From positions 1-34,068 of the forward strand of contig DAISXR010000029.1 of the NCBI GenBank assembly GCA_036825755.1: DNA of 34,068 nt. The letters are read 5' to 3'. The notes below the pieces were generated by a model. The model was not told the origin of the DNA and ran no database searches. It was given only the letters and a program-made list of their open reading frames with translations. Both the position numbers and the translations under genes were made by a program. Shown piece by piece: positions 8,346 through 16,114 of this stretch (positions are counted from its first letter, which is position 1; every line of letters starts with the position of its first letter). This stretch comes from JAJFTV01 sp036825755. GTDB lineage: Bacteria > Chloroflexota > Anaerolineae > Anaerolineales > Anaerolineaceae.

Positions 8346-8353
8346 ATTATAAT
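8346..8353. promoter_or_regulatory. Symmetric -10 element between divergent genes
   Basis: ATTATAAT contains a perfect TATAAT on both strands: plus strand 8348-8353, minus strand 8351-8346. On the plus strand initiation would fall at about 8359-8361, right at the ATG at 8361. On the minus strand it would give a leader of roughly 30 bases before the 8307 start. I see no good -35 box on either side. The transcription direction and start sites are inferred from the motif and gene layout only. Confidence 0.5.
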
Positions 8354-8360
8354 ATAGTCT

Positions 8361-8948
8361 ATGACCCAACGGATTTACCACGGAAACATCGACCCATCGC
8401 TGCTTGCGGATTCAATAATTGCCCACTTTGATCGCGGCAATTATACAACACAAAAAATCGGCAGTGATGACCAGGTGATTGTGCAAATCACCACCGACAA
8501 TTACCGCACATCAGGTGGGCAGACTGCGCTGAGCGTGACCCTCCGCCGTGTGACAGACGGCGTATCGGTGGATATCGGTAAACAAGCCTGGTTGGGTGTT
8601 GCAGCCAGTTTGGGCACCACTGCGTTGCAGGCCATTCGCAATCCATTCGCATTGATCAACCGGTTGGATGATCTGGCACAGGATATTGAATCACTTCAAT
8701 TATCCGAAGAAGTCCTGGATGCCATCGAAAAATCAGCCGCCGCCCTGAATATGGGTTTTCAGTTGTCTGAAAAACTGAAAAGGCTTGTATGCGAGTATTG
8801 CGATACGGCCAATCCAACCGGGGCATCACGCTGCATTGCATGCGGCGCACCCCTTGGACAAATTCAACCAACAACCTGCCGTCATTGCGGGTATATCGTC
8901 ACCACCCGAGAAACCGTCTGTCCAAATTGCGGTAAGAGACTCTACTGA
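8361..8948 (+). CDS. Zinc-ribbon protein with two C-terminal C4 ribbons
   Basis: 195 residues. The N-terminal about 125 residues form an alpha/beta region (GNIDPSLLADSIIAHFD, VIVQITTDNYRT, ALSVTLRRVTDGVSVDIGKQAWLG). They are followed by a helical segment and two consecutive zinc ribbons: CEYCDTANPTGASRCIACG and CRHCGYIVTTRETVCPNCG. The double zinc-ribbon end is common in Chloroflexota proteins of unknown role. The N-terminal part resembles small proteins that measure or condition a hydrophobic or membrane environment, but I cannot name it. There is no ribosome-binding site, and a TATAAT lies 8-13 bases before the ATG, so the message may be leaderless. It is first in a plus-strand run with the S58 peptidase 25 bases downstream. 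Confidence 0.8.
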   Translation: MTQRIYHGNIDPSLLADSIIAHFDRGNYTTQKIGSDDQVIVQITTDNYRTSGGQTALSVTLRRVTDGVSVDIGKQAWLGVAASLGTTALQAIRNPFALINRLDDLAQDIESLQLSEEVLDAIEKSAAALNMGFQLSEKLKRLVCEYCDTANPTGASRCIACGAPLGQIQPTTCRHCGYIVTTRETVCPNCGKRLY

Positions 8949-8973
8949 TCCATAAATCACCTTACAACAAAAC

Positions 8974-10002
8974 ATGAAAACAATTCGACAATCCATCACC
9001 ACAGTGCCGGGAGTACGTTTGGGGCACTCACAAAATGAAGTCGCTCTGACCGGTTGCAGCGTTATTTTATTGCCTCCAGGCACAATTTGCGGTGTCGATC
9101 AGCGTGGCGGAGCCCCAGGTACCCGTGAAACCGATCTGCTTCATCCCATGCACATGGTCCATGAAGCTCACGCCATTTTATTAACCGGGGGTTCTGCCTT
9201 TGGTCTGGATGCCGCCGGCGGTGTGATGCGTTTTTTGGAAGAGAACAAAGTTGGCATCAATACCATGGTTGCGAGGGTGCCCATTGTACCGGCCGCCGTG
9301 ATATTTGACCTGGATATCGGCGAATCCACGATCCGCCCGGATTCGCTGATGGGTTATCAGGCCTGCCTGAACGCGATGGGTTTAGATGGCGTGGAGATAC
9401 CGGATCGCGGTAATGTCGGCGCAGGCACCGGCGCAAAAGTAGGCAGTTATCTGGGTATGCGTACTGCCATGAAATCTGGTATCGGTTCGGCAGCCATAGA
9501 AGTTCGACCCGGCATCTTTGTAGCCGCCATCATTGTGGTGAATGCCTTTGGAGATGTGATAGATCGTAAAACAGGTCAGATCATCGCCGGTGCGAGATCG
9601 ATCAATTTCTCGGGTCTTCATATGGGCAGTGACGGCTATTTTGCGGATACGCTTGAAACCATGCGTACCATGATTGGATCACAGGTAATGAAATTTGTGA
9701 GCGGTCAAAACACCGTCATTGGAGCGGTGATTACCAATGCAAGTTTTAACAAGGAAGAAATCAATAAAGTCGCTCAGATGGCGCACAACGGTATCGCCCA
9801 GGTGATCCGCCCGGCTCACACCATGCTGGATGGAGATACTATTTTTGCAGCGGCTACCAATAAAAAGAAGGCCGATGTCAACCTGATTGGGGCGTTTGCT
9901 GCAGAAGTCACCGCCCTCGCAATTCTCGATGCGGTACAATCTGCGCAACCCTACGGCGGGCTGCCTTCCGCCAGCTCTATTCGGACTGCACAACAGGGGT
10001 AA
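8974..10002 (+). CDS. P1/S58 family peptidase (DmpA/NylC-like, self-cleaving Ntn-type hydrolase)
   Basis: 342 residues. Conserved blocks are TVPGVRLGHSQ, GVDQRGGAPGTRETDLL, ILLTGGSAFGLDAAGGVM, GNVGAGTGAKVG and RPAHTMLDGDTIFAAAT. In family S58 the precursor cleaves itself before a Ser/Thr that becomes the N-terminal nucleophile; here the matching bond is Asn246-Thr247 in SGQNTVIGAV, the same Asn-Thr pair as in nylon-oligomer hydrolase NylC. Known members are D-aminopeptidases or amidases, so the natural substrate is not predictable. No signal peptide is visible, suggesting a cytoplasmic location. The stop lies 2 bases before the prs ATG. No ribosome-binding site is evident. Confidence 0.92.
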   Translation: MKTIRQSITTVPGVRLGHSQNEVALTGCSVILLPPGTICGVDQRGGAPGTRETDLLHPMHMVHEAHAILLTGGSAFGLDAAGGVMRFLEENKVGINTMVARVPIVPAAVIFDLDIGESTIRPDSLMGYQACLNAMGLDGVEIPDRGNVGAGTGAKVGSYLGMRTAMKSGIGSAAIEVRPGIFVAAIIVVNAFGDVIDRKTGQIIAGARSINFSGLHMGSDGYFADTLETMRTMIGSQVMKFVSGQNTVIGAVITNASFNKEEINKVAQMAHNGIAQVIRPAHTMLDGDTIFAAATNKKKADVNLIGAFAAEVTALAILDAVQSAQPYGGLPSASSIRTAQQG

Positions 10003-10004
10003 AA

Positions 10005-10952
10005 ATGATTGCTGAACATCCTCTCGGAATCTTTTCAGGATCCGCGCATCCCGAACTTGCCAGAGAGATTGCTTCTCTGTTGGGTGTTGAACTTGGGCAC
10101 TCCACAGCAGAAAAATTTCCGGATTCCGAATCCCACGTGGTGATCGACGAGGTGGTGCGTGGTCAGGATATTTTCCTCATCCAACCGTGCAGCATCCCGG
10201 TAAATGACAACCTCATGGAACTTTTGCTTTTCATTGATGCCTTTCGACGCGCCAGTGCCCATACCATCAACGTAGTCATTCCTTACTTTCCCTATGCCCG
10301 TCAAGAGAGAATGGCGAAAGGTCGTGAAGCGATCAGTGCTCGTGTGGCTGCCAGCATGATCGAGGCGCAGGGAGTACGCCGGGTCATTTTTGTGGATATT
10401 CACAATCCGGCCATCCAGGGCTTCTTTACAGTGCCCGTGGATCCTGTCACTGCGCTGCCCGTTTTCCTGGATTACTTCCGTGAAAATGATTGTGAAAATT
10501 CTGCCATCGTCAGTCCGGATGTAGGCCGTACTACTATCGCCGGTAAATACGCCGAACGGCTCAACCTTCCTCTGGTAGTCATGCACAAACGCCGTATGAG
10601 CCCTACCGAGACAAAAACCACGCATGTGGTGGGTGATATCTCAGGCCACCGGCCGATCATTATCGATGATATGATCGCGAGCGGAAGCGTTTTACGCCAG
10701 CTCGATGCATTGTACGACAACGGCGCAACCGGGCAGGCTTTGTTTGCGATCACCCACCCCATTCTGCTCCCCAGTGCATTGGAAGTCCTGGATAAGGACG
10801 ACCGGATCGGAAAGCTGATCGTCACCAACACTATTGCCATTCCACCGGAGAAAATGCACCCCAAAATTGAGGTGATTTCCATCGCCCCTCTGCTCGCGGA
10901 TATCATTCATCGTGTCTATGAAGATGAATCGATCACACCCCGACTGATTTAG
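10005..10952 (+). CDS. prs: Ribose-phosphate diphosphokinase (PRPP synthetase)
   Basis: 315 residues, typical of class I PRPP synthetases. It makes 5-phosphoribosyl 1-diphosphate from ribose 5-phosphate and ATP for nucleotide, His and Trp synthesis. Visible hallmarks are GIFSGSAHPELA, EKFPDSESHVVI, PYFPYARQERM, the metal-binding FVDIHNPAIQGFF, SPDVGRTTIAGKYA and the PRPP-binding loop IIIDDMIASGSVL. The loop deviates from the common DDMIDTAGT form, and KGREAISARV replaces the usual REPISAK, both conservative. It is tightly coupled to the preceding S58 peptidase gene (2-base gap), and degV follows after 64 bases. Confidence 0.95.
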   Translation: MIAEHPLGIFSGSAHPELAREIASLLGVELGHSTAEKFPDSESHVVIDEVVRGQDIFLIQPCSIPVNDNLMELLLFIDAFRRASAHTINVVIPYFPYARQERMAKGREAISARVAASMIEAQGVRRVIFVDIHNPAIQGFFTVPVDPVTALPVFLDYFRENDCENSAIVSPDVGRTTIAGKYAERLNLPLVVMHKRRMSPTETKTTHVVGDISGHRPIIIDDMIASGSVLRQLDALYDNGATGQALFAITHPILLPSALEVLDKDDRIGKLIVTNTIAIPPEKMHPKIEVISIAPLLADIIHRVYEDESITPRLI

Positions 10953-10965
10953 CCATCAATTCAGG

Positions 10966-10971
10966 TATAAT
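10966..10971 (+). promoter_or_regulatory. Possible -10 box before degV
   Basis: TATAAT lies 45 bases upstream of the DegV-family start, in the only gap of any size in this run. An upstream CTGATT (10944-10949, 16-base spacing) is a poor -35. It could provide internal transcription of the downstream gene. Weak evidence. Confidence 0.3.
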
Positions 10972-11016
10972 CCTGCTTATTACCTGCTAAATTCAAAAGA
11001 TGATAGGAGAGAAGGG

Positions 11017-11856
11017 ATGATTAAGATAGTTGCGGATACATTGTCCTGTATCACTGTCGATGAAGCTCGCCTGCTCGATATTCCTCTTTTACCGCAAATC
11101 ATCATTTTCGGTGAAGACAGCTATCGCGATGACGTCGAAATTGATACAACCACCTTCCTCGAAATGTTGAAAAAATCGAAGGAATTACCCAAAACCGCAG
11201 CTCCTGCCCCTGCTCTGTATCAGCCGATTTTTGAAAAAATTATTCAGGACGGCGACACACCGATGGTGATCTGTCCGACCGCTGATTTGAGCGGCACTTA
11301 TCGCAGCGCGGTAGTTGCGGCAAAAGATTTCCCAGATACGGATATACGGGTGGTGGATACACGCACCCTGGGTGCCGGGCTTGGGATGATCGTCCGGCAG
11401 GCCATTTTATGGGCCAAAGAAGGACTCTCAGCCGATGAGGTTGAGAAGCGTGTCACTGAAATGGCATCTCGAGAAAAGCTTTATTTTATGGTGGCTACTC
11501 TGGAGTTCCTGCAAAAAGGCGGCAGACTGGGAAGCGCTCAGGCCATCGTGGGCAGTGTTCTTCAGGTAAAGCCCATCCTGCAAAAACGGAATGGGATCAT
11601 CGAAAATTTTGCCAGCCAACGCACTCGTAAACGCGCTCTGGCTTACCTGGCTGAACTGGTTCAAAATGAATGCCCCTTTGATCCATCCGCCCGGCTGACC
11701 GTCATGCATGGCGATGTACCGGAGGAAGCGGCTGTTATGGCAGATGGCTTACGGCAAATCACCGGCATTCAACAAATCCCTCTGTACAACTTACCTGCAG
11801 CGATCCTGGTTCATGGCGGGCCTGGCGCTTTTGGGGTTTCTTTCTTTACAAAATAA
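11017..11856 (+). CDS. DegV family fatty-acid-binding protein
   Basis: 279 residues, normal for the DegV/FakB family. The two-domain pattern is clear: IVADTLSC near the N-terminus, PQIIIFGEDSYRDDVEI, LPKTAAPAP (the KTS-like loop), CPTADLSGTYRSAVVAA, VVDTRTLGAGLG and FLQKGGRLGSAQAIVGSVLQVKPIL. Family members bind a fatty acid; in Firmicutes FakB presents it to the kinase FakA. No fakA-type kinase gene is adjacent, so the role as FakB here is unproven. The start is well supported by AGGAGAGAAGGG directly before the ATG. It is last of the plus-strand run and is closed by a hairpin at 11883-11906. Confidence 0.92.
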   Translation: MIKIVADTLSCITVDEARLLDIPLLPQIIIFGEDSYRDDVEIDTTTFLEMLKKSKELPKTAAPAPALYQPIFEKIIQDGDTPMVICPTADLSGTYRSAVVAAKDFPDTDIRVVDTRTLGAGLGMIVRQAILWAKEGLSADEVEKRVTEMASREKLYFMVATLEFLQKGGRLGSAQAIVGSVLQVKPILQKRNGIIENFASQRTRKRALAYLAELVQNECPFDPSARLTVMHGDVPEEAAVMADGLRQITGIQQIPLYNLPAAILVHGGPGAFGVSFFTK

Positions 11857-11876
11857 GATTTCACTTTTGACACACG

Positions 11877-11910
11877 AAAAAAGAGACTGATGTTCCCATC
11901 AGTCTCATTC
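11877..11910. terminator. Bidirectional Rho-independent terminator between degV and hppA
   Basis: A perfect 10-bp stem, GAGACTGATG (11883-11892) and CATCAGTCTC (11897-11906), has a TTCC loop. The A-run before it gives a T-run on the minus strand, so it is a strong terminator for hppA. On the plus strand the tail ATTCTGTTT is weaker but serves degV. Confidence 0.85.
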
Positions 11911-11934
11911 TGTTTATATTCGCTTTTATCGAGC

Positions 11935-14257
11935 TTAATCGCGTTTTTCAGTTGCCAGTCGAACCATGGGTTTCTTGCTCCGGCTGAGGCCCCAGATGAA
12001 ACCAACCAGCAGTAAGCCGACCACCAGCCATCCGCCGATACCCAGGTTGGTGTACTTCACAATAACTGGTGCAGCGATTAAGCTGACCATGTTCACCACT
12101 TTGATCATCGGGTTCAGTGCAGGGCCTGCCGTATCCTTCAACGGATCCCCGACCGTATCACCGACCACGCCGGCTTTATGGCGTTCCGAACCCTTTCCGG
12201 TATTGAGTGCCAGGTCGCGCGGCTCATCTTCAATCGTCTTCTTGGCGTTATCCCAGGCGCCGCCGGCATTCGACATAAACACTGCCAGCATTTGCCCTGA
12301 CAGGATGACGCCGGCCAGAAAACCGCCCAATGCCTCAACCCCAAAGACCAGACCCACGATGATGGGAGTCACAATGGATATTGTTGCCAGAGGGAGCAGT
12401 TCCTTTTGCGCAGAACGGGTCGAAATCCCAACCACCTGTGCATAATCGGGCAGGCGTGTGCCTTCCAGGATACCCGGGATGCGGAACTGCTTGCGGACTT
12501 CATCAACCACCTGACCGGCAGCACGGGAGACAGCGCGGATAGACAGCGAACTGAACAGCCAGGGCAGCGCGCCGCCAAGCAGGAAACCGATGAAAACGGT
12601 GGTATCGGAAACGCGGATGGCATCCATCGCGGGAAGGTTCATCTGAGCCAAAACACGTCCTACATCCGTGATGTAGGAAGCAAACAGGCTGACCGCAGCA
12701 ATCACTGCCGAAGCGATGGCCACGCCTTTGGTGATGGCTTTGGTCGTGTTTCCCCACCGCGTCCAGATCCGCCATAATCTGGCGAGCTTTTTGTGTTTCA
12801 GGATCATTCAACCCGTGCCAGGATAACTCACCGATGCCGTTGGCATTATCGGAAATGGGGCCGTATGAGTCCATAGCCACATTATTACCGGTATGGCTGA
12901 GCATCCCAATACCAATCATGGCAACCGCGTACAGCACATACACGGCGTTTGGTTCGTTTCTATATAACAGAAGGGCAAAGAAGAAAGAGATGGCAATGAT
13001 CAGCAACGCCCATACACTCGATTCCATACCCAGTGAAAGCCCAGAGAGAATTGTAGTTGCGGGACCGGTATCAGCCGATTGCACAACTTCTTTGACCGGT
13101 GAATTTTTCGTAGAAGTAAAGTACGAAGTGAGCGGGTTGAATGCAACTGCCAGCCCAACACCGATGGTGGTGAGCATACCCAGGCGCCAGTCGTTGGCAT
13201 AGAAGATAGCCAGCACAAAAGCCCACAGGACCGTATTGATGCTGGAAACTTCATACGAGCGGAACATGGCTTCTTCTGCATCATGTGCTCGCAGGAATTT
13301 AATCGGGAAGCGTTCCCAGATCGGTACAGTGAATGTGCCGATGATGGAACTGATCACACCAATTGCGCGGATAATCAGAGGGTAGACGATCCACTTCAAT
13401 TCACCGGTAATCGCGGTTAGGGTTAAGCCCAAAATCAAACCGGAAACGATTGTGACTTCGTAACTTTCAAAGATATCGGCTGCCATACCGGCGCAGTCAC
13501 CCACATTGTCGCCAACCAGGTCTGCGATCACTGCAGCGTTTCTGGGATCATCCTCAGGCAGGTCTTTTTCAACCTTGCCAACCAGATCCGCTCCCACATC
13601 GGCTGCTTTGGTGTAAATACCACCGCCTACGCGCATGAACAACGCCACCAGCGTGCCGCCAAAACCGAACCCAAGCAGCGCATCTGGGGCAGCCTTACCG
13701 AAGATGATAAAGATCATCGTCCCACCGAACAAACCCAGGCCATCCGTCAACATACCGGTGATGGTACCGGCATAGTATGCGATCGACAGGGACTCATTCA
13801 GGCTTCGACGAGCCGCGGAAGCTGCGCGCACATTGGCCTGGATGGCCATGCGCATGCCCAACTGGCCGACCAGCAAAGAAAAACTCGCACCCAAAATAAA
13901 CGCGATTGTCCGGCCAACAGCGATGATGATGGTTGTATTATTCGGAAATTCCTCCAATGCTTCAGGAGTAGGAGGCACAATATAAACACTTAAAAATAAC
14001 GCTACGGTTAAGAGCAACATGGCCGGCAATATGGTTTTCAACTGCCTGTTAAGGTAACTGTCAGCGCCGATACGAATGGCGTTCCAGACCTCCTGCATTT
14101 TTTCGGTACCCTTGTCTTTATTTAAGACCTTCCCTCGCAGCAACCATGCATACAGAAGACTGATGAATGCGGTCACTACTACGATGATAATGGCTATTTG
14201 TTCAAAATCATTCAAGCCATGTCGGGCCAGGCCTAACAGGTTCAAAGTCTGATCCAT
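11935..14257 (-). CDS. hppA: K+-independent membrane proton-translocating pyrophosphatase (frame broken by one extra base)
   Basis: The gene encodes an integral pump that couples pyrophosphate hydrolysis to H+ export. It is split in two frames: 14257 down to about 12749, then about 12750 to 11935. Removing one A (12749-12751) or one G (12752-12755) restores a 773-residue protein within the family range. Catalytic blocks are intact on both sides: DVGADLVGKVEKDLPEDDPRN and DLVGDNVGDCAGMAADIFESY (about 220-266), then WDNAKKTIED and HKAGVVGDTVGDPLKDTAGPALN. The junction reads GNTTKAITKG; lysine at this position with threonine three residues later marks the K+-independent H+-pumping class. AAGGAGAGTG precedes the ATG. 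A sequencing or assembly indel in the homopolymer is the simplest cause; a real pseudogene is possible. Confidence 0.93.
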
Positions 14258-14544
14258 TTCTATTCACTCTCCTTAAATAATATTCTTTTTGATGAACTGG
14301 TTTTTCCCTCTATTGTTCAATCGCTTAACAAATTGAATTTTACCCTATCCAAACTGTAAAGGGAATAATTTACCCGGATTTATGCATTTATGATCATTAT
14401 TTTGGCTTTTATTCTCCTTTCCGGTTAATTAATAGCAATTTTTTGTTCACCAGTCGCTAATTATACAGAGTAATTCGTTGAACTTTGACACAAATATTTA
14501 AGATTAATGAATAATTAAATAGTTATTAGAATATGATTAATCTA

Positions 14545-14573
14545 TTGACTTTCAACTCCAATTTTTGTATAGT
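14545..14573 (+). promoter_or_regulatory. Sigma-70-type promoter for the sigma factor gene
   Basis: TTGACT (14545-14550), a 17-base spacer and TATAGT (14568-14573) match the -35/-10 consensus at five of six positions each with ideal spacing. Initiation near 14580 gives a leader of about 205 bases before the ATG at 14786. Confidence 0.8.
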
Positions 14574-14610
14574 ATATTTCGTCGTTAAATGAGACGGTCA
14601 TGATTTCTGT

Positions 14611-14636
14611 AACGAGCGGCAGACTTTCCGCTCGTT
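14611..14636 (+). promoter_or_regulatory. Hairpin in the sigma-factor leader
   Basis: AACGAGCGG (14611-14619) and CCGCTCGTT (14628-14636) form a perfect 9-bp stem with an 8-base loop, about 30 bases after the predicted start of transcription. The following ATTTCCTG is a poor T-tract, so it may be a leader structure, a weak attenuator or the end of a short RNA rather than a full terminator. Confidence 0.55.
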
Positions 14637-14695
14637 ATTTCCTGTCAATGGGCAAATGACCGATGACGTGCACGTGTCGATAAAAACGAAAGGTA

Positions 14696-14724
14696 TTGAT
14701 TTTTGCCATGAAAACGTGTATTCT
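14696..14724 (+). promoter_or_regulatory. Possible second promoter close to the sigma factor gene
   Basis: TTGATT (14696-14701), a 17-base spacer and TATTCT (14719-14724) are a moderate match downstream of the leader hairpin. It would give a leader of about 55 bases. Motif evidence only. Confidence 0.35.
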
Positions 14725-14785
14725 GAAACGGATGGCATTGATTGGTACTGATCAGCAAACGGATGTGAGGATTAAAGAGTAACGG

Positions 14786-16006
14786 ATGAAAGATAGCGCG
14801 ATCAAAATTAATGTGGATGAAGAGGATGAGTCCTTTTCCGCTATCGCAAGATTGCTGGAAATCGGACGTCAAAAATCATATGTCACGATTGATGACATTC
14901 TCCACTTCTTCCCGGATGCAGAACAGGATGTCGGCCAACTGGAAGAGACTTTCGCCGCCTTGATGAGCGCGGGGATTCCTTATTATGAAGATGCACCAAC
15001 CGCAGAGCCTGGTATCGAAACAATTGAACTGGATGAGGACGACGACGAAGCGGTTGATGCTGCTCAGGAATACTTTTTGGATGATCTAGCCAATATCGAT
15101 ACAGATGATACCATCGGTCTGTATCTGAAAGAGGTCAGTCGTGTCCCTCTGTTGACCGCGGAAGAAGAAGTAAATCTCGCTCAGCGAATAGAGCGAGGAC
15201 GAATGGCACGCGAAGAGCTTGCCAAAGGACGTGTTACCACCCGCCGCCGCATGGAACTGCGCCGCCTAATTGAGGATGGATGGGCTGCTCGTGAGCATCT
15301 GATCACGGCCAACTCACGCCTGGTTATCAGCGTGGCAAAGAAGTATATGGGGCGCGGTGTCCCCTTCCTTGATTTGATTCAGGAAGGCAATATTGGTTTG
15401 ATTCGTGCCACAAAAAAGTTTGATTACCGGCGCGGACATAAGTTCAGCACGTATGCCACATGGTGGATTCGCCAGGCAGTTACGCGCGCCATCGCCGATC
15501 AGGGCCGGACCATTCGTGTACCGGTTCACATGGGCGATCAAATTAACAAACTGCTGCGTATCCAGCATCAGCTTACTCAGCGGCTGGGCCGCGACCCAGC
15601 GGTTGAAGAATTAGCCGAATCACTCGATGTTACCCCTAAAAAGGTCGAGAATATGATTCAGGTAGCCAGGCGTCCTTTGTCATTGGAAACCCCAACTGAT
15701 GACGAAGAGGATTCTGTGTTGGGTGACTTCATTGAAGACGATGAAGCCCCGCCCCCTGATGACACAGCCACCTACAACCTGCTGCGTGAACATCTGACCG
15801 AAGTACTGAACGGCCTTCCTCCCCGTGAAGTCCGCATCCTGCAATTGCGATATGGTTTGCTGGATGGACAAGCTTACACACTCGAGGAAGTGGGCCGCAA
15901 AATGGGCGTCACCCGCGAACGTGTTCGCCAGATTGAAGCCCAGGCATTGAGTCGCCTTCGCCACCCATCGATTCGCCGTAAATTGCGCGATTATCTGGGT
16001 GAGTAA
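14786..16006 (+). CDS. rpoD: Primary-type RNA polymerase sigma factor (RpoD/SigA)
   Basis: 406 residues with the full sigma-70 layout. A region 1.1-like segment (about 18-68, ending in an acidic stretch ELDEDDDEA) is followed by region 1.2 (about 108-140, DTIGLYLKEVSRVPLLTAEEE). Region 2 covers about 166-236 with DLIQEGNIGLIRATKKFDY and the promoter-melting/-10 helix KFSTYATWWIRQAV. Region 3 spans about 245-320. Region 4 has its -35-binding helix-turn-helix at about 363-390 (TLEEVGRKMGVTRERVRQIE). Presence of region 1.1 and full domains indicates a primary or close primary-like factor; Chloroflexota may have several, so housekeeping status is inferred. It stands as its own unit with a strong promoter, a long structured leader and a terminator directly after it. 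Confidence 0.95.
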   Translation: MKDSAIKINVDEEDESFSAIARLLEIGRQKSYVTIDDILHFFPDAEQDVGQLEETFAALMSAGIPYYEDAPTAEPGIETIELDEDDDEAVDAAQEYFLDDLANIDTDDTIGLYLKEVSRVPLLTAEEEVNLAQRIERGRMAREELAKGRVTTRRRMELRRLIEDGWAAREHLITANSRLVISVAKKYMGRGVPFLDLIQEGNIGLIRATKKFDYRRGHKFSTYATWWIRQAVTRAIADQGRTIRVPVHMGDQINKLLRIQHQLTQRLGRDPAVEELAESLDVTPKKVENMIQVARRPLSLETPTDDEEDSVLGDFIEDDEAPPPDDTATYNLLREHLTEVLNGLPPREVRILQLRYGLLDGQAYTLEEVGRKMGVTRERVRQIEAQALSRLRHPSIRRKLRDYLGE

Positions 16007-16021
16007 ACCAACATCAACGAG

Positions 16022-16051
16022 AAAACTGCCGTTATTAACGGCAGTTTTTTT
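16022..16051 (+). terminator. Rho-independent terminator after the sigma factor gene
   Basis: AAAACTGCCGTT (16022-16033) and AACGGCAGTTTT (16037-16048) form a perfect 12-bp stem with a 3-base loop, followed by more T residues. Confidence 0.92.
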
Positions 16052-16114
16052 ATGCTCGCTTCCTTGCATTATTCTCTGAACTATTGCATACTTGTTGTGG
16101 ATCGGAGGGTTTCG

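Larger units (their letters stand above)
14258..14785. other. AT-rich intergenic region between divergent hppA and rpoD
   Basis: About 530 bases without a gene, clearly AT-rich compared with the flanks. It holds a strong plus-strand promoter (14545-14573), a possible upstream TTGACA (14485-14490), a hairpin in the presumed leader (14611-14636) and a weaker second promoter (14696-14724). I see no clear hppA promoter, only a ribosome-binding site just before its ATG. Confidence 0.7.

Noticed and set aside
12749..12755. Programmed -1 ribosomal frameshifting in hppA
   Set aside because: GGGAAAC is present on the minus strand, but the zero frame reads GGG-AAA-C rather than G-GGA-AAC, and the needed shift is +1. 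No stimulatory structure was evident.
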